Positions 15,598 to 23,447 of a stretch of DNA of 64,000 nucleotides are shown piece by piece. Numbering within the stretch: position 1 is the first letter of the stretch; each line of letters opens with the position of its first letter. Origin of the DNA: Laceyella tengchongensis (lineage in GTDB: Bacteria > Bacillota > Bacilli > Thermoactinomycetales > Thermoactinomycetaceae). The notes under the pieces were generated by a model that worked only from the letters and a program-made list of their open reading frames with translations, was not told the DNA's origin and ran no database searches. Where the stretch lies: the NCBI RefSeq assembly GCF_900182735.1, contig NZ_FXTU01000001.1, positions 62,001-126,000 on the forward strand, in the 5' to 3' direction. The position numbers were made by a program, and so were the translations under genes.

Positions 15598-15987
15598 TTG
15601 GATGTTCTTGGATTTAATCATCTCACATTGCGCGTGAAGCAGTTGGCAAAGAGTTTGCCTTTTTATTGCGATGTGCTGGGGATGACCTTGGTTCATCGAG
15701 GAAGAACCGATGTGTATTTGACTTGGGGTGATGCTTGGATCTGCCTGCTGGAGAAACCGGAGGAAGCGGGGCCGCCACAGGGACTGGGCATGGATCATGT
15801 GGCGTTTTCCATTTCGGAAGAAGCATTTTTTGCGGCGGTGAACACACTGCGGGAGAAGGGGGTTCCCTTGGTGCGGGAGCCGATTGAACGTGGGGGCGGC
15901 TGGTCTGTGCAATTCACTGATCCGGATGGATTGGTGTTGGAGCTGTTCACTGGCGACCTTCAAAAGAGGATGAAACAATGGAAATGA
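15598..15987 (+). CDS. VOC metalloprotein, FosA/FosB-like
   Basis: A 129-aa vicinal-oxygen-chelate protein. Likely metal ligands are His8 (FNHLT), His67 (MDHVAF) and Glu115 (LVLELF). The C-terminus FTDPDGLVLELFTGDLQKRM closely follows the fosfomycin thiol-transferase pattern (FVDPDGHKFEFHTGTLQDRL), and the length matches FosB (about 139 aa). It may thus conjugate bacillithiol or another thiol to an epoxide, but glyoxalase or dioxygenase-like activities are not excluded. The TTG start is supported by CGGAGGAGAGG 6 nt upstream. Preceded by a structured leader; overlaps no gene, and the SDR gene follows 34 bp on. Confidence 0.72.
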   Translation: MDVLGFNHLTLRVKQLAKSLPFYCDVLGMTLVHRGRTDVYLTWGDAWICLLEKPEEAGPPQGLGMDHVAFSISEEAFFAAVNTLREKGVPLVREPIERGGGWSVQFTDPDGLVLELFTGDLQKRMKQWK

Positions 15988-16021
15988 TAGCGGGATGACG
16001 CGATGGGGGAGGAACGATCTG

Positions 16022-16921
16022 TTGAAAATCGCGGTGACCGGAGCGACAGGCCTGATCGGCGGGGCAGTAGTGAAGCATTTGTGTAGCCAAGGGCATGAAG
16101 TGGTTCCGCTGGTTCGGACGGCGCTTTGCGAGGAGCCCCATATCTACTGGAATCCTTCGCACCGAGAGTTGGAAGTGGGCAAGCTGGAAGGCATGGACGC
16201 GGTCATCCACCTGGCCGGTGAAAGCATTGCCGGTTTGCGCTGGACCAGGGAGAAGAAGAAGCGCATCTTAAAAAGCAGGGTGCAAAGCACGCGCTTCCTG
16301 TGCCAAGCGTTAGCTGCAATGGCACGCCCCCCAAAGGTGTTGTTGAGCGCCTCGGCTATCGGCTACTACGGTGATCGCCCAGCCACTGAAGAAGTGGATG
16401 AAAATAGCCCAAAAGGAAGGGGCTTTTTGGCCGAGGTGGCGGAAGCATGGGAGGCGGCAGCAGAGGATGCACGAGCAAGTGGCATCCGGGTAGTGAACAT
16501 GCGGTTTGGCATGGTGCTTAGCAATCAAGGGGGAGCTTTCCCAAAAATGCTGTACCCTTTCAAATGGGGATTGGGTGGCAAGCTGGGCTCCGGAAGACAG
16601 CCAGTGAGCTGGGTATTGCTGGATGAAATTCCGCATGTGGTGTCGCATCTCTTGGAGAAGGAAGTGTGTGCGGGCCCCGTCAATGTGGTGAGCCCCGCCG
16701 CAGTCACCAACTGTGATTTTGCCAAGGCCGTGGCTGATGCGCTGGGCAAGCCAGCCAAGTTTCATGTGCCGGCACCCTTGGTCCGACTGGCATTGGGACA
16801 GATGGGGAAAGAGTTGTTACTTGGGGGATGTCGTGTTTTGCCGCGCGTCTTATTGCAAACCGGGTATGTATTCCGTTATCCGGAGTTGGCTCCGGCGCTT
16901 ACCCATCTCTTAGGGCGCTGA
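16022..16921 (+). CDS. TIGR01777-type SDR oxidoreductase/epimerase
   Basis: A 299-aa NAD(P)-binding protein of the SDR39U1/TIGR01777 (YfhF) family. The Rossmann motif is VTGATGLIG at the N-terminus, followed by DAVIHLAGESIAG, RVQSTRFLCQAL, LLSASAIGYYGDR with the active-site Tyr, and VVNMRFGMVLS; the C-terminal DUF1731-like part is ELLLGGCRVLPRVLLQTGY. Substrate unknown. An ATG at 15995 is in frame, but GGGGGAGG at 16004-16011 fits TTG 16022, whose protein starts LKIAVTGATG as family members do. Probably co-transcribed with the VOC gene. Confidence 0.85.
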   Translation: MKIAVTGATGLIGGAVVKHLCSQGHEVVPLVRTALCEEPHIYWNPSHRELEVGKLEGMDAVIHLAGESIAGLRWTREKKKRILKSRVQSTRFLCQALAAMARPPKVLLSASAIGYYGDRPATEEVDENSPKGRGFLAEVAEAWEAAAEDARASGIRVVNMRFGMVLSNQGGAFPKMLYPFKWGLGGKLGSGRQPVSWVLLDEIPHVVSHLLEKEVCAGPVNVVSPAAVTNCDFAKAVADALGKPAKFHVPAPLVRLALGQMGKELLLGGCRVLPRVLLQTGYVFRYPELAPALTHLLGR

Positions 16922-16943
16922 CAGGATGGGATCAGGGACGTAA

Positions 16944-17417
16944 ATGGTGGTGAAAAGGATGGTAGCGGTGGTTATTCGCCGGGACCGGGCTCATGAGGCG
17001 GCTTCCATCACAGAGCTGGCGCTCCGTTCAAAGGCTCATTGGGGCTATGACGAAGCGTTTATGCGACAGGTGGCTGATGAGCTGACGGTGACGCCAGAAA
17101 TGGTGCGCCGGTGCGATGTGGTGGTGGCGGAGCGAGCGGGGCGCTTGCTTGGATTTTATATCATCCAGGGACAACCGCCTGTTGGAGAGTTGCAGGCTTT
17201 GTTTGTCGAACCAGCTGTGATGGGGAGACAAGTGGGCCGCATGTTGTTGGAACATGCGAAGAATGCTGCTCGTGCACACGGTTTCACCTGTTTGAAGATA
17301 GATAGTGATCCCCATGCAGAAGGATTTTATTTGAAGATGGGCGCTGTCAAGATCGGGAAAGTTCCTTCGGGGGCGATTCCCGGACGGTTTTTGCCGATGC
17401 TGAAAATAGAAGTTTAG
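16944..17417 (+). CDS. GNAT-family N-acetyltransferase
   Basis: A 157-aa acetyltransferase with the GNAT acetyl-CoA loop (VMGRQVGRMLLEHAKNAARA, Q/RxxGxG/R type) and an N-terminal substrate region SITELALRSKAHWGYDEAFM that is typical of a subfamily found in many Bacillota and Proteobacteria. The C-terminal EGFYLKMGAVKIGKVPSGA is the usual end. The substrate is unknown. The ATG at 16944 has no strong ribosome binding site; GTG 16968 behind AAAAGG is an alternative start. Last gene of the group; no clear terminator follows. Confidence 0.85.
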   Translation: MVVKRMVAVVIRRDRAHEAASITELALRSKAHWGYDEAFMRQVADELTVTPEMVRRCDVVVAERAGRLLGFYIIQGQPPVGELQALFVEPAVMGRQVGRMLLEHAKNAARAHGFTCLKIDSDPHAEGFYLKMGAVKIGKVPSGAIPGRFLPMLKIEV

Positions 17418-17553
17418 CCATTTTCCGGTTTATTCCCTTGTCTTATCGTATAAGAGGAGGCAAGGGAACAGGGCAGGGCTAGAATATTAATTATAATAAT
17501 TTTTTTAATATTTGACAAAAACCGTATTTATAAGCAGATGTAAATGGTTTATT

Positions 17554-17670
17554 ATGGTTATCGATGTAACGAAGAAAAAAGCGGATAAAGAAAAAAATGC
17601 AGGATATCATTTCGATCACGAAGGGAATAATCCTTGGTACAGATTTTACAAAATTGTGTTGAAAACGTGA
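17554..17670 (+). CDS. Possible 38-aa small protein
   Basis: A clean frame from ATG 17554 reads MVIDVTKKKADKEKNAGYH, FDHEGNNPWYRFYK, IVLKT. Composition is charged and protein-like, and the frame stays open 15 codons further upstream. There is no clear ribosome binding site, and the T4SS operon promoter overlaps its end. Low confidence; family unknown. Confidence 0.25.
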   Translation: MVIDVTKKKADKEKNAGYHFDHEGNNPWYRFYKIVLKT

Positions 17671-17688
17671 TGATTTGTGTAATATTAT
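17659..17688 (+). promoter_or_regulatory. Probable promoter of the T4SS-sortase operon
   Basis: TTGAAA (17659-17664), 18-bp spacer, TATTAT (17683-17688). The rest of 17418-17864 is AT-rich and holds no other supported gene besides the tentative small frame; the GAGGAGGGGG of the first operon gene ends it. Confidence 0.5.
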
Positions 17689-17864
17689 AGGAAAAAGAAT
17701 GGGAGAACGACCGATATACTGGGGAGCCATGTCAAAATATTGTTAATATGAGTAAAATGTGAAATGATACGGCAATTATTCCCGGTTTTCGGCGCGGATA
17801 CGGTCGGCATCGATAACCAATAGCAGTTGATAAGTGTTTCTTCAATATAAGAGGAGGGGGTTTT

Positions 17865-18755
17865 ATGAAAGATCCCAAACAAATCTTGGATTCTTGGCGT
17901 ACGGATGTTCATTCCCGTAACATCTATTCCAACCTGTTGAGGCAGTTTGACCTGGAATATCCTAATCAAAAAGGAAACCGTCGCAGACCTAAATCATTCG
18001 CCGCAAGAAACCCCAATCATACTGCTGCTGCTTTATCACTTTGCCTCGTCACAGGGTTAACGATGGGCGTCGGTTCCGCCTTTGCCGAAAACGAGGTGGG
18101 CCCCGACACAAACCAGCCTGTTGACTTGCCGCCGAGCAAAGCTTCAGTCACCCAGGAACAACCAGCTCCAGAGCGAAAAAATGTGGGTTTGGAACGCCGC
18201 ATTGAAGACCGTCGTCCGCAAGAGGTCGAAATCCCTAAAAAACCACAAGTACAACAACATCAACCGGATGAAGTGAAATCCACATCCCCAGAATTGCCTC
18301 CTAGCGAAGAAAAGCCTCGTGAAGTGGTCGCAGAAAAAGAAAAATCGCAACCAACATCCGAGTCTGAACAGCCTGCCCGCAAAGATCAAATCACTAACAA
18401 TCATTTATCCAGTCATCATTCACCTAAGCTCAATCAGTCGGAACAAACGATGAAGCCGCAGAAGGAATCCAAGCAACACCCATCCACCAACCAACACATT
18501 GAAGAACCTGTGCGGGTGGTCGAAGGGGAAGTGTCGCTGGAGGCTTTCTCAACGGAGAAAAAGGATGCCGGAACCAAACAGGACGCCATTAAGACGACTG
18601 CCGACACCCGCTCAACCGAGTTGCCCAAAACGATGGACGGGGGGCAATTGCCAAACACCGCTGGCAATGATTTGAACGGGGTGTTGATCGGAGGCGCCAC
18701 AGCGCTAATCGGTTCGCTTTACGCGTTCAGACGGAGCCGGGTGAAGCGTTCTTGA
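17865..18755 (+). CDS. LPNTA-motif cell-wall-anchored protein of the T4SS operon
   Basis: A 296-aa secreted protein. A charged N-terminal stretch of about 40 residues precedes a hydrophobic signal segment (AAALSLCLVTGLTMGVGSAFA, residues 47-68), after which the mature part is a Pro/Glu/Lys-rich, low-complexity stalk without a folded domain. The C-terminus is a sorting signal: LPNTAG at residues 262-267, a hydrophobic span and a final RRSRVKRS. LPNTA is the signal read by class D sortases, and the very next gene, overlapping by 4 bp, encodes one. A second LPKTM motif lies about 11 residues earlier. As the first gene of a conjugation-type operon it may be a surface adhesin or stalk for cell contact, by inference. 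Confidence 0.8.
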   Translation: MKDPKQILDSWRTDVHSRNIYSNLLRQFDLEYPNQKGNRRRPKSFAARNPNHTAAALSLCLVTGLTMGVGSAFAENEVGPDTNQPVDLPPSKASVTQEQPAPERKNVGLERRIEDRRPQEVEIPKKPQVQQHQPDEVKSTSPELPPSEEKPREVVAEKEKSQPTSESEQPARKDQITNNHLSSHHSPKLNQSEQTMKPQKESKQHPSTNQHIEEPVRVVEGEVSLEAFSTEKKDAGTKQDAIKTTADTRSTELPKTMDGGQLPNTAGNDLNGVLIGGATALIGSLYAFRRSRVKRS

Positions 18756-19384
18756 AGTGGGACCGCGCCATCGCGCTCGCTTTGGTCACGGCTGGCGTCG
18801 CTTACGCCAGTTATTCTGCGGTGAATTATATCGAAAAACTGCAGGTGGTGACGACGGCGGCCGGCTCGGGGCAAGAGGCGCCTCAGCTTAAGTCAGCGCC
18901 ACCGCGCAAAGATGCTGACCAGTGGGTGGTGGTGCCAAAAGAGGAGCGTCCAAAGCGTGGGGAACACTTCGCCGATTTGCTCATCCCCAAGTTGGACGCG
19001 CGCATGCCGATCATCGAGGGGACGCATGAAGACGAATTGGCGAGCGGGGTGGGGCATTACGCTGGAAGCGTATTGCCTGGCGAGCCGGACAACGCGGTTT
19101 TGTCCGGCCATCGCGACACGGTTTTCCGCAAAATTGGCCAACTGAAAAAAGGAGATGAGCTCCGAGTTCGTACCAAACAGGGGACCTTTGTTTACGTTAT
19201 TACCAAGACGTGGGTTACAAAACCGGATGACCGTACAGTAATCGTCCCCCATGGGAAACCCGTGCTCACGTTGACGACATGTTATCCATTCACATTTGTC
19301 GGGCCGGCTCCAGAACGCTACATCATTCAATCTGAATTAAAACAGAAGCTGGATGAATCAGCTCCGGATGAACAAGGAGGATGA
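18752..19384 (+). CDS. srtD: Class D sortase
   Basis: A 210-aa membrane-anchored transpeptidase: N-terminal transmembrane segment (AIALALVTAGVAYASYSAV), then the sortase beta-barrel. Catalytic residues are His120 (LSGHRDT), Cys177 (LTTCYPF) and Arg189 (APERYI). DLLIPKLDARMPIIEG and HYAGSVLPGEPDNAVLSGH are class D signatures. It should cleave the LPNTA signal of the preceding protein and link it to peptidoglycan. The TTG start overlaps the upstream stop (ttga), indicating translational coupling. Class D sortases of Bacillus act in sporulating cells or on LPNTA proteins; here the gene is built into a secretion operon. Confidence 0.92.
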   Translation: MKWDRAIALALVTAGVAYASYSAVNYIEKLQVVTTAAGSGQEAPQLKSAPPRKDADQWVVVPKEERPKRGEHFADLLIPKLDARMPIIEGTHEDELASGVGHYAGSVLPGEPDNAVLSGHRDTVFRKIGQLKKGDELRVRTKQGTFVYVITKTWVTKPDDRTVIVPHGKPVLTLTTCYPFTFVGPAPERYIIQSELKQKLDESAPDEQGG

Positions 19385-19386
19385 AC

Positions 19387-20298
19387 ATGGAACGGCCGAT
19401 GATTCGTCGTACTTTCATACGTTTTTTGTTCTGGGCATTGATACTCTACACGGCGGTTAGCGCGACGGCCGTCTTGGGAGTCCAATTCGGATTGATCCCG
19501 GTTCCGCCTCGGAAAATTGCCGCTGCGGACAACCAAGCCGCACAAAAAGGGTTAGAAGCTCACTTCTCAGAACGAGCGTTTGCCGAGCAGTTTGTCCGCG
19601 AATATTTCTTTTGGACTAAAGGCAAAGAGAGTTCCCGCGCGGAGCGCTTAAGTCCGTTTTTGCACAACAACATGGATGTGCAAGCGGGACTCGATTTCAA
19701 ACAAGCTGACTGGGAATCATATGCCCGCTATGTTGCGGCTTGGGATATCAAAGAGCGGCCCGATCGCTCTGGTGTGATAGATGTGACGGTGTTCGCCGAA
19801 ACGATTTTGACCAAAGTCGGCAATGCCAAAATGCAGAAACGGGTTGACCGTTACATGGTGGTTTCGATCAAGAAAGTGGGCAACTCTTATCTGGTTGCGG
19901 ACACGCCTTATTTGGTGGCTCCACCGGTGCCCTCCTCTCGCCAACTACCGGAAGGGCAGGATGAGAAGGAACAAGGGGAGGCGGTTAATGAAGAGATTCG
20001 TTCCCAGGTGGAAACATTCATGAAGTCCTTCTGGAAAGTGTACACCACGGGCGAACCGCAGGAAATTGCTTATTTCCAAAAAAATAGTACGCCCACCGCC
20101 GGATTGAAGGATATCTTGCAATTCATGGATTTGAAAAACTTATCCGTCCGCAAACAAGGCGATGTTTACGCCGTCACCTGTGACGTGCAGTTGAAGGATC
20201 TGTCTTCGGGAGCAGAGATGGCTTACCATTACACCTTCGACCTCGTCCGGGAAGGCGACCGTTGGTATGTTGTGAGAATGGGACAAGGGGAGATCTAG
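19387..20298 (+). CDS. TcpC/VirB8-like conjugation protein
   Basis: A 303-aa bitopic membrane protein: one N-terminal transmembrane segment (FIRFLFWALILYTAVSATAV) and two NTF2-like extracytoplasmic domains, about 70-170 (AFAEQFVREYFFW) and 200-300 (VETFMKSFWKVYTTG), as in TcpC of pCW3 and ORF13 of Tn916. TcpC-type proteins are VirB8-like scaffold parts of the Gram-positive T4SS. AAGGAGG at 19374-19380 fits ATG 19387 rather than the abutting ATG 19381; the latter would overlap the sortase stop by 4 bp. Directly followed by the next gene after 1 bp. Confidence 0.83.
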   Translation: MERPMIRRTFIRFLFWALILYTAVSATAVLGVQFGLIPVPPRKIAAADNQAAQKGLEAHFSERAFAEQFVREYFFWTKGKESSRAERLSPFLHNNMDVQAGLDFKQADWESYARYVAAWDIKERPDRSGVIDVTVFAETILTKVGNAKMQKRVDRYMVVSIKKVGNSYLVADTPYLVAPPVPSSRQLPEGQDEKEQGEAVNEEIRSQVETFMKSFWKVYTTGEPQEIAYFQKNSTPTAGLKDILQFMDLKNLSVRKQGDVYAVTCDVQLKDLSSGAEMAYHYTFDLVREGDRWYVVRMGQGEI

Positions 20299-20299
20299 C

Positions 20300-20563
20300 A
20301 TGATGAATTTAAGCACAATGATGTTGTTGGCTGATACTCCGGGGAAAAAACTGCAGGAGACGCTGGGTGGGGAGATTGGTTCGATCTTCTTTTTGGCTGT
20401 GATTTTCATCAGTTTGACGCTGTTCTGGAAGAGGGCGTTCACTGCTTTCATCGGCTTTGCTTTGTTCGCGATGCTGGTGAGTGTGTTTATCTTCCAGCCG
20501 GAAATGGTTTCTTCGCTGGGTTCCGACGGATTCCGCTGGTTGTTTGAGGCTGTCCTCAAATGA
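20300..20563 (+). CDS. Small two-helix membrane protein of the T4SS (TcpD-like position)
   Basis: An 87-aa protein with two transmembrane segments (IGSIFFLAVIFISLTLF and FTAFIGFALFAMLVSVFIF) linked by a short basic turn WKRA. Size and place between the TcpC-like and TcpE-like genes match TcpD of pCW3 and similar small subunits of Tn916-type systems. It overlaps the next gene by 4 bp (ATGA). Sequence alone does not prove homology. Confidence 0.7.
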   Translation: MMNLSTMMLLADTPGKKLQETLGGEIGSIFFLAVIFISLTLFWKRAFTAFIGFALFAMLVSVFIFQPEMVSSLGSDGFRWLFEAVLK

Positions 20564-20958
20564 AGCAAATTCGCGTCTACAACCAGGTTTTTCGCATTGA
20601 AAAAACCGTATACTCCATTCAGGGAGTCCATTTGCCGCTGCCGGTGTCATACCGGCAGATGGCGTTTTTCGTCGGAACCTTGATTATCATGGTTATCCTC
20701 AACCGTGTTCCTCCCATCAGTTGGGTTGACTACTTTCTAGTTAAGTTTATCGGGATTCCAGCCTTAGTGGCCTGGTTTTTCACTCGTAAGACATTGGATG
20801 GCAAAGCACCACACCGCTTTCTCCTGCGAGTGGTGGAGCATTTTTTCGCCCCTCACCATTTTGCGCGTTACCAAGAGATTGAGCGGCCGAAGCAAAAATA
20901 TTACCAATATGAAGGTGTAGTACCTTATCGCAATACAACCAGGGGGGATCAAGAATGA
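20560..20958 (+). CDS. TcpE-family membrane protein
   Basis: A 132-aa protein with a short N-terminal cytoplasmic part, a double transmembrane hairpin (MAFFVGTLIIMVILN and DYFLVKFIGIPALVAWFF) and a C-terminal TLDGKAPHRFLLRVVEHF followed by a basic tail; the DGK-P-x-F-x-x-x-x-x-x-Y/F pattern after the hairpin is characteristic of TcpE. TcpE works with the VirB4-like ATPase in the conjugation channel. It overlaps both neighbours by 4 bp. Confidence 0.85.
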   Translation: MKQIRVYNQVFRIEKTVYSIQGVHLPLPVSYRQMAFFVGTLIIMVILNRVPPISWVDYFLVKFIGIPALVAWFFTRKTLDGKAPHRFLLRVVEHFFAPHHFARYQEIERPKQKYYQYEGVVPYRNTTRGDQE

Positions 20959-23435
20959 CGCGCATCCAATTTCCCGTTAAATATTTTGAACAAAACCTGG
21001 TGTTTGGCACGGAAGGCTCTGTCTACGCTTACTATGAACTGCAGCCGTTTAACTACGATTATCGTTCCAACGACGATAAACTAAGCCTCCATGGAAATCT
21101 GGAGGCTTTTTATTGGAACATTCATGCTGACACGCATGCGCTGGTCGTACCCGAATACCAGAGCCTGGAAGAGCATCGCCAAGCGATGGAGGAGCGTCTG
21201 TGTGAAGGGTTGCGGGAGGCTGGCAAGCGTCACATTCAGACGGCCATCGACCACTTGCGCGGCAAAGACATCCATCAACACCGCTTTTTCATCGGGGTGA
21301 AGTTGAAACCGACCACTGTCAAGGGGTTGTCGTTCTTCGGCGAGCTCAACTACATTTGGAAAGATTTCAGACGGTACCTCAACAACCAAGCAGGAACGGA
21401 TATGCCGGAGGTTTTCCAAGAGGAGATTGAAGCTTACCAAGTGCAGGAAGAGCTGATCTACTCCCGGGTTAACAGCTTTTTGCGTGCGCGCCGGGTCGAT
21501 CCAGCGGATTTGGAGTGGTTGATCCGGCGTGGGTTTTACAGGGGAATTGCCGACACACCGCGGCGGAAAGATTGGGTGCCGCAAGCGGTGCCGGTAGAGG
21601 TGAAAGGCAAGAAGGCCAAACGGCCAGGGCGCGATATCCTCACATTGGCAGAAGGCCGGTTCGATGACTCCCATGGCCGGCAACTGGTGGTGGAACAATT
21701 CATTGGCAACCAGGCAAAACAAGGGTACATGGCCTTCCTCACCTTGTCTCATATTCCCGACAAGGCTCCGTTTCCCGGTTTAGAATGGCTGTATTGCTTG
21801 CAGCGGTTATCGTTTCCGGTGGAGGCTTCGGTCAGGACAGAGACGATTGAGTATGGGAAGGCACTGTCACAAGTGCTGAACAAGAAAAAAGAGCTGAAAG
21901 CAGAAGATGAACATGCGGTTGAAAGCGGGGAAGAAACCTCCTACCACATTTTGAATAGCCGCCAAGAGGCCAACGAACTGGAGAGTAACCTACGCACCGA
22001 CAAATTTCCGTTGATCAATACGTCGATTGTGCTTTGCGTGTCCGCGTCCAACCAAGAGCAACTGAACTTGCGCATCCAAACCGTGCGTGACATGTACAGC
22101 GACATGATGATCCAAGTAGAGGTGCCGTACGGAGACCAGTGGCGCGCTTTCAATGAATTCATACCCGGCGCCAAACGGTACATCACGGATTATGTTCACT
22201 TCATGGACCCGGCCGCGGTCGGCGCCAGCATGATTGGGGCGACACGGCAACTGGGTGACGGGCAAGGGTACTTCATCGGCATGTCGCAGAATTTGCCCGT
22301 TTTCTTCCAGCATGACCGTGGACCCAAAGATAAGAAGTTGAGCACGACAGCTTCTGCCGCGTTCATCGGATCGCTGGGTGCAGGTAAGTCGTTGGGGGCT
22401 AATCTTCTAGCATACCAAGCCCTGCTGTCGGGGGCTAAAGTGTTGATCTTTGACCCGAAAGATGAACGGGCGCATTGGCCTGAATATTTGCCAGAATTGA
22501 AGGACATCTCCCGCGTGGTCACTTTGCGGGCCAGTGCGGAGGACCGTGGCAAGCTGGACCCGTTGGTGGGCGCGCACAGCATTCAAGATCGGGCCGCCGC
22601 AACGGAAACGGCCAAACGCATTCTTCAATTCCTCGCTCGCGCCGCAGATGGCACCTATGAAGCGATTGTGATCGGCAAAGCCGTGGACCATGTGGTGCAA
22701 CATGCGGAGCGGCCGTCCATGATGAAAGTGATTGATACGCTAAAAGCGGGATTGCGTGAAGCTCCAGAAAAGCGGCAGGACTCGTTGGAAGAGATTGTCG
22801 ATGTGCTGAGTTACCTGGCCACCTCAGGGCAAGGACAGTTGCTGTTTGGCGATGGAACGCAGAAGGCAATTGATTTGTCGTTGCCGCTTACCATCTTACA
22901 GGTGGAGGATTTGAAATTGCCGGAAGAGAGCCAAACCGACTTTGGGCGTATGGCAATTGCTCTTTTGATGGCCATTTCGGACTTTTCCCGCCGTTTCTCC
23001 AACCAGCCGTCCAGTGAGTTCAAGCTGGTGTTGTTCGATGAATCTTGGCGGTTGGCCAAAGTGCGGGAAGGCCGAGCGATCCTAGAGGAGCTGGTGCGCA
23101 CCGGGCGGAGCAAAAACGCGGCCATCTACCTGATCAGTCAAAACGCCAAAGATATGCTGGGTGAAGAGATTCGATCCAATCTGGGGTGCCGGTTTGTTTT
23201 CCGTTGCCGTGACACCAAAGAAGCGGAAGCGGCATGTCAAATCTTGGGGATTGAAGCGGATGAAAACAACATTGAGACCATCCGCAACTTACCTACAGGG
23301 ATGTGCCTGATGTCCGATCTGGAGAAGCGCGTCAATGAAGTGGAGATTCGCGTATTGGAAGAACGCCTGTTCACGGCGTTTGACACCCGTCCAGGCTCAC
23401 GCAAACAGCCAGGGTTGGAAGCGGTGCGCCAATGA
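20955..23435 (+). CDS. VirB4-like T4SS ATPase (TcpF/ConE type)
   Basis: An 826-aa cytoplasmic or membrane-associated ATPase that powers the secretion channel. The N-terminal half is the VirB4-type region (FFGELNYIWKDFRRYL and similar). The RecA-like half has Walker A GSLGAGKS at about residue 472, VLIFDPKDER, and Walker B KLVLFDESWRL near residue 690, then LVRTGRSKNAAIYLISQNA (arginine-finger/sensor region). Length and motif order match ConE of ICEBs1, ORF16 of Tn916 and TcpF. No obvious defect is present. Confidence 0.9.
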   Translation: MTRIQFPVKYFEQNLVFGTEGSVYAYYELQPFNYDYRSNDDKLSLHGNLEAFYWNIHADTHALVVPEYQSLEEHRQAMEERLCEGLREAGKRHIQTAIDHLRGKDIHQHRFFIGVKLKPTTVKGLSFFGELNYIWKDFRRYLNNQAGTDMPEVFQEEIEAYQVQEELIYSRVNSFLRARRVDPADLEWLIRRGFYRGIADTPRRKDWVPQAVPVEVKGKKAKRPGRDILTLAEGRFDDSHGRQLVVEQFIGNQAKQGYMAFLTLSHIPDKAPFPGLEWLYCLQRLSFPVEASVRTETIEYGKALSQVLNKKKELKAEDEHAVESGEETSYHILNSRQEANELESNLRTDKFPLINTSIVLCVSASNQEQLNLRIQTVRDMYSDMMIQVEVPYGDQWRAFNEFIPGAKRYITDYVHFMDPAAVGASMIGATRQLGDGQGYFIGMSQNLPVFFQHDRGPKDKKLSTTASAAFIGSLGAGKSLGANLLAYQALLSGAKVLIFDPKDERAHWPEYLPELKDISRVVTLRASAEDRGKLDPLVGAHSIQDRAAATETAKRILQFLARAADGTYEAIVIGKAVDHVVQHAERPSMMKVIDTLKAGLREAPEKRQDSLEEIVDVLSYLATSGQGQLLFGDGTQKAIDLSLPLTILQVEDLKLPEESQTDFGRMAIALLMAISDFSRRFSNQPSSEFKLVLFDESWRLAKVREGRAILEELVRTGRSKNAAIYLISQNAKDMLGEEIRSNLGCRFVFRCRDTKEAEAACQILGIEADENNIETIRNLPTGMCLMSDLEKRVNEVEIRVLEERLFTAFDTRPGSRKQPGLEAVRQ

Positions 23436-23447
23436 AGAGGGTTGTGG

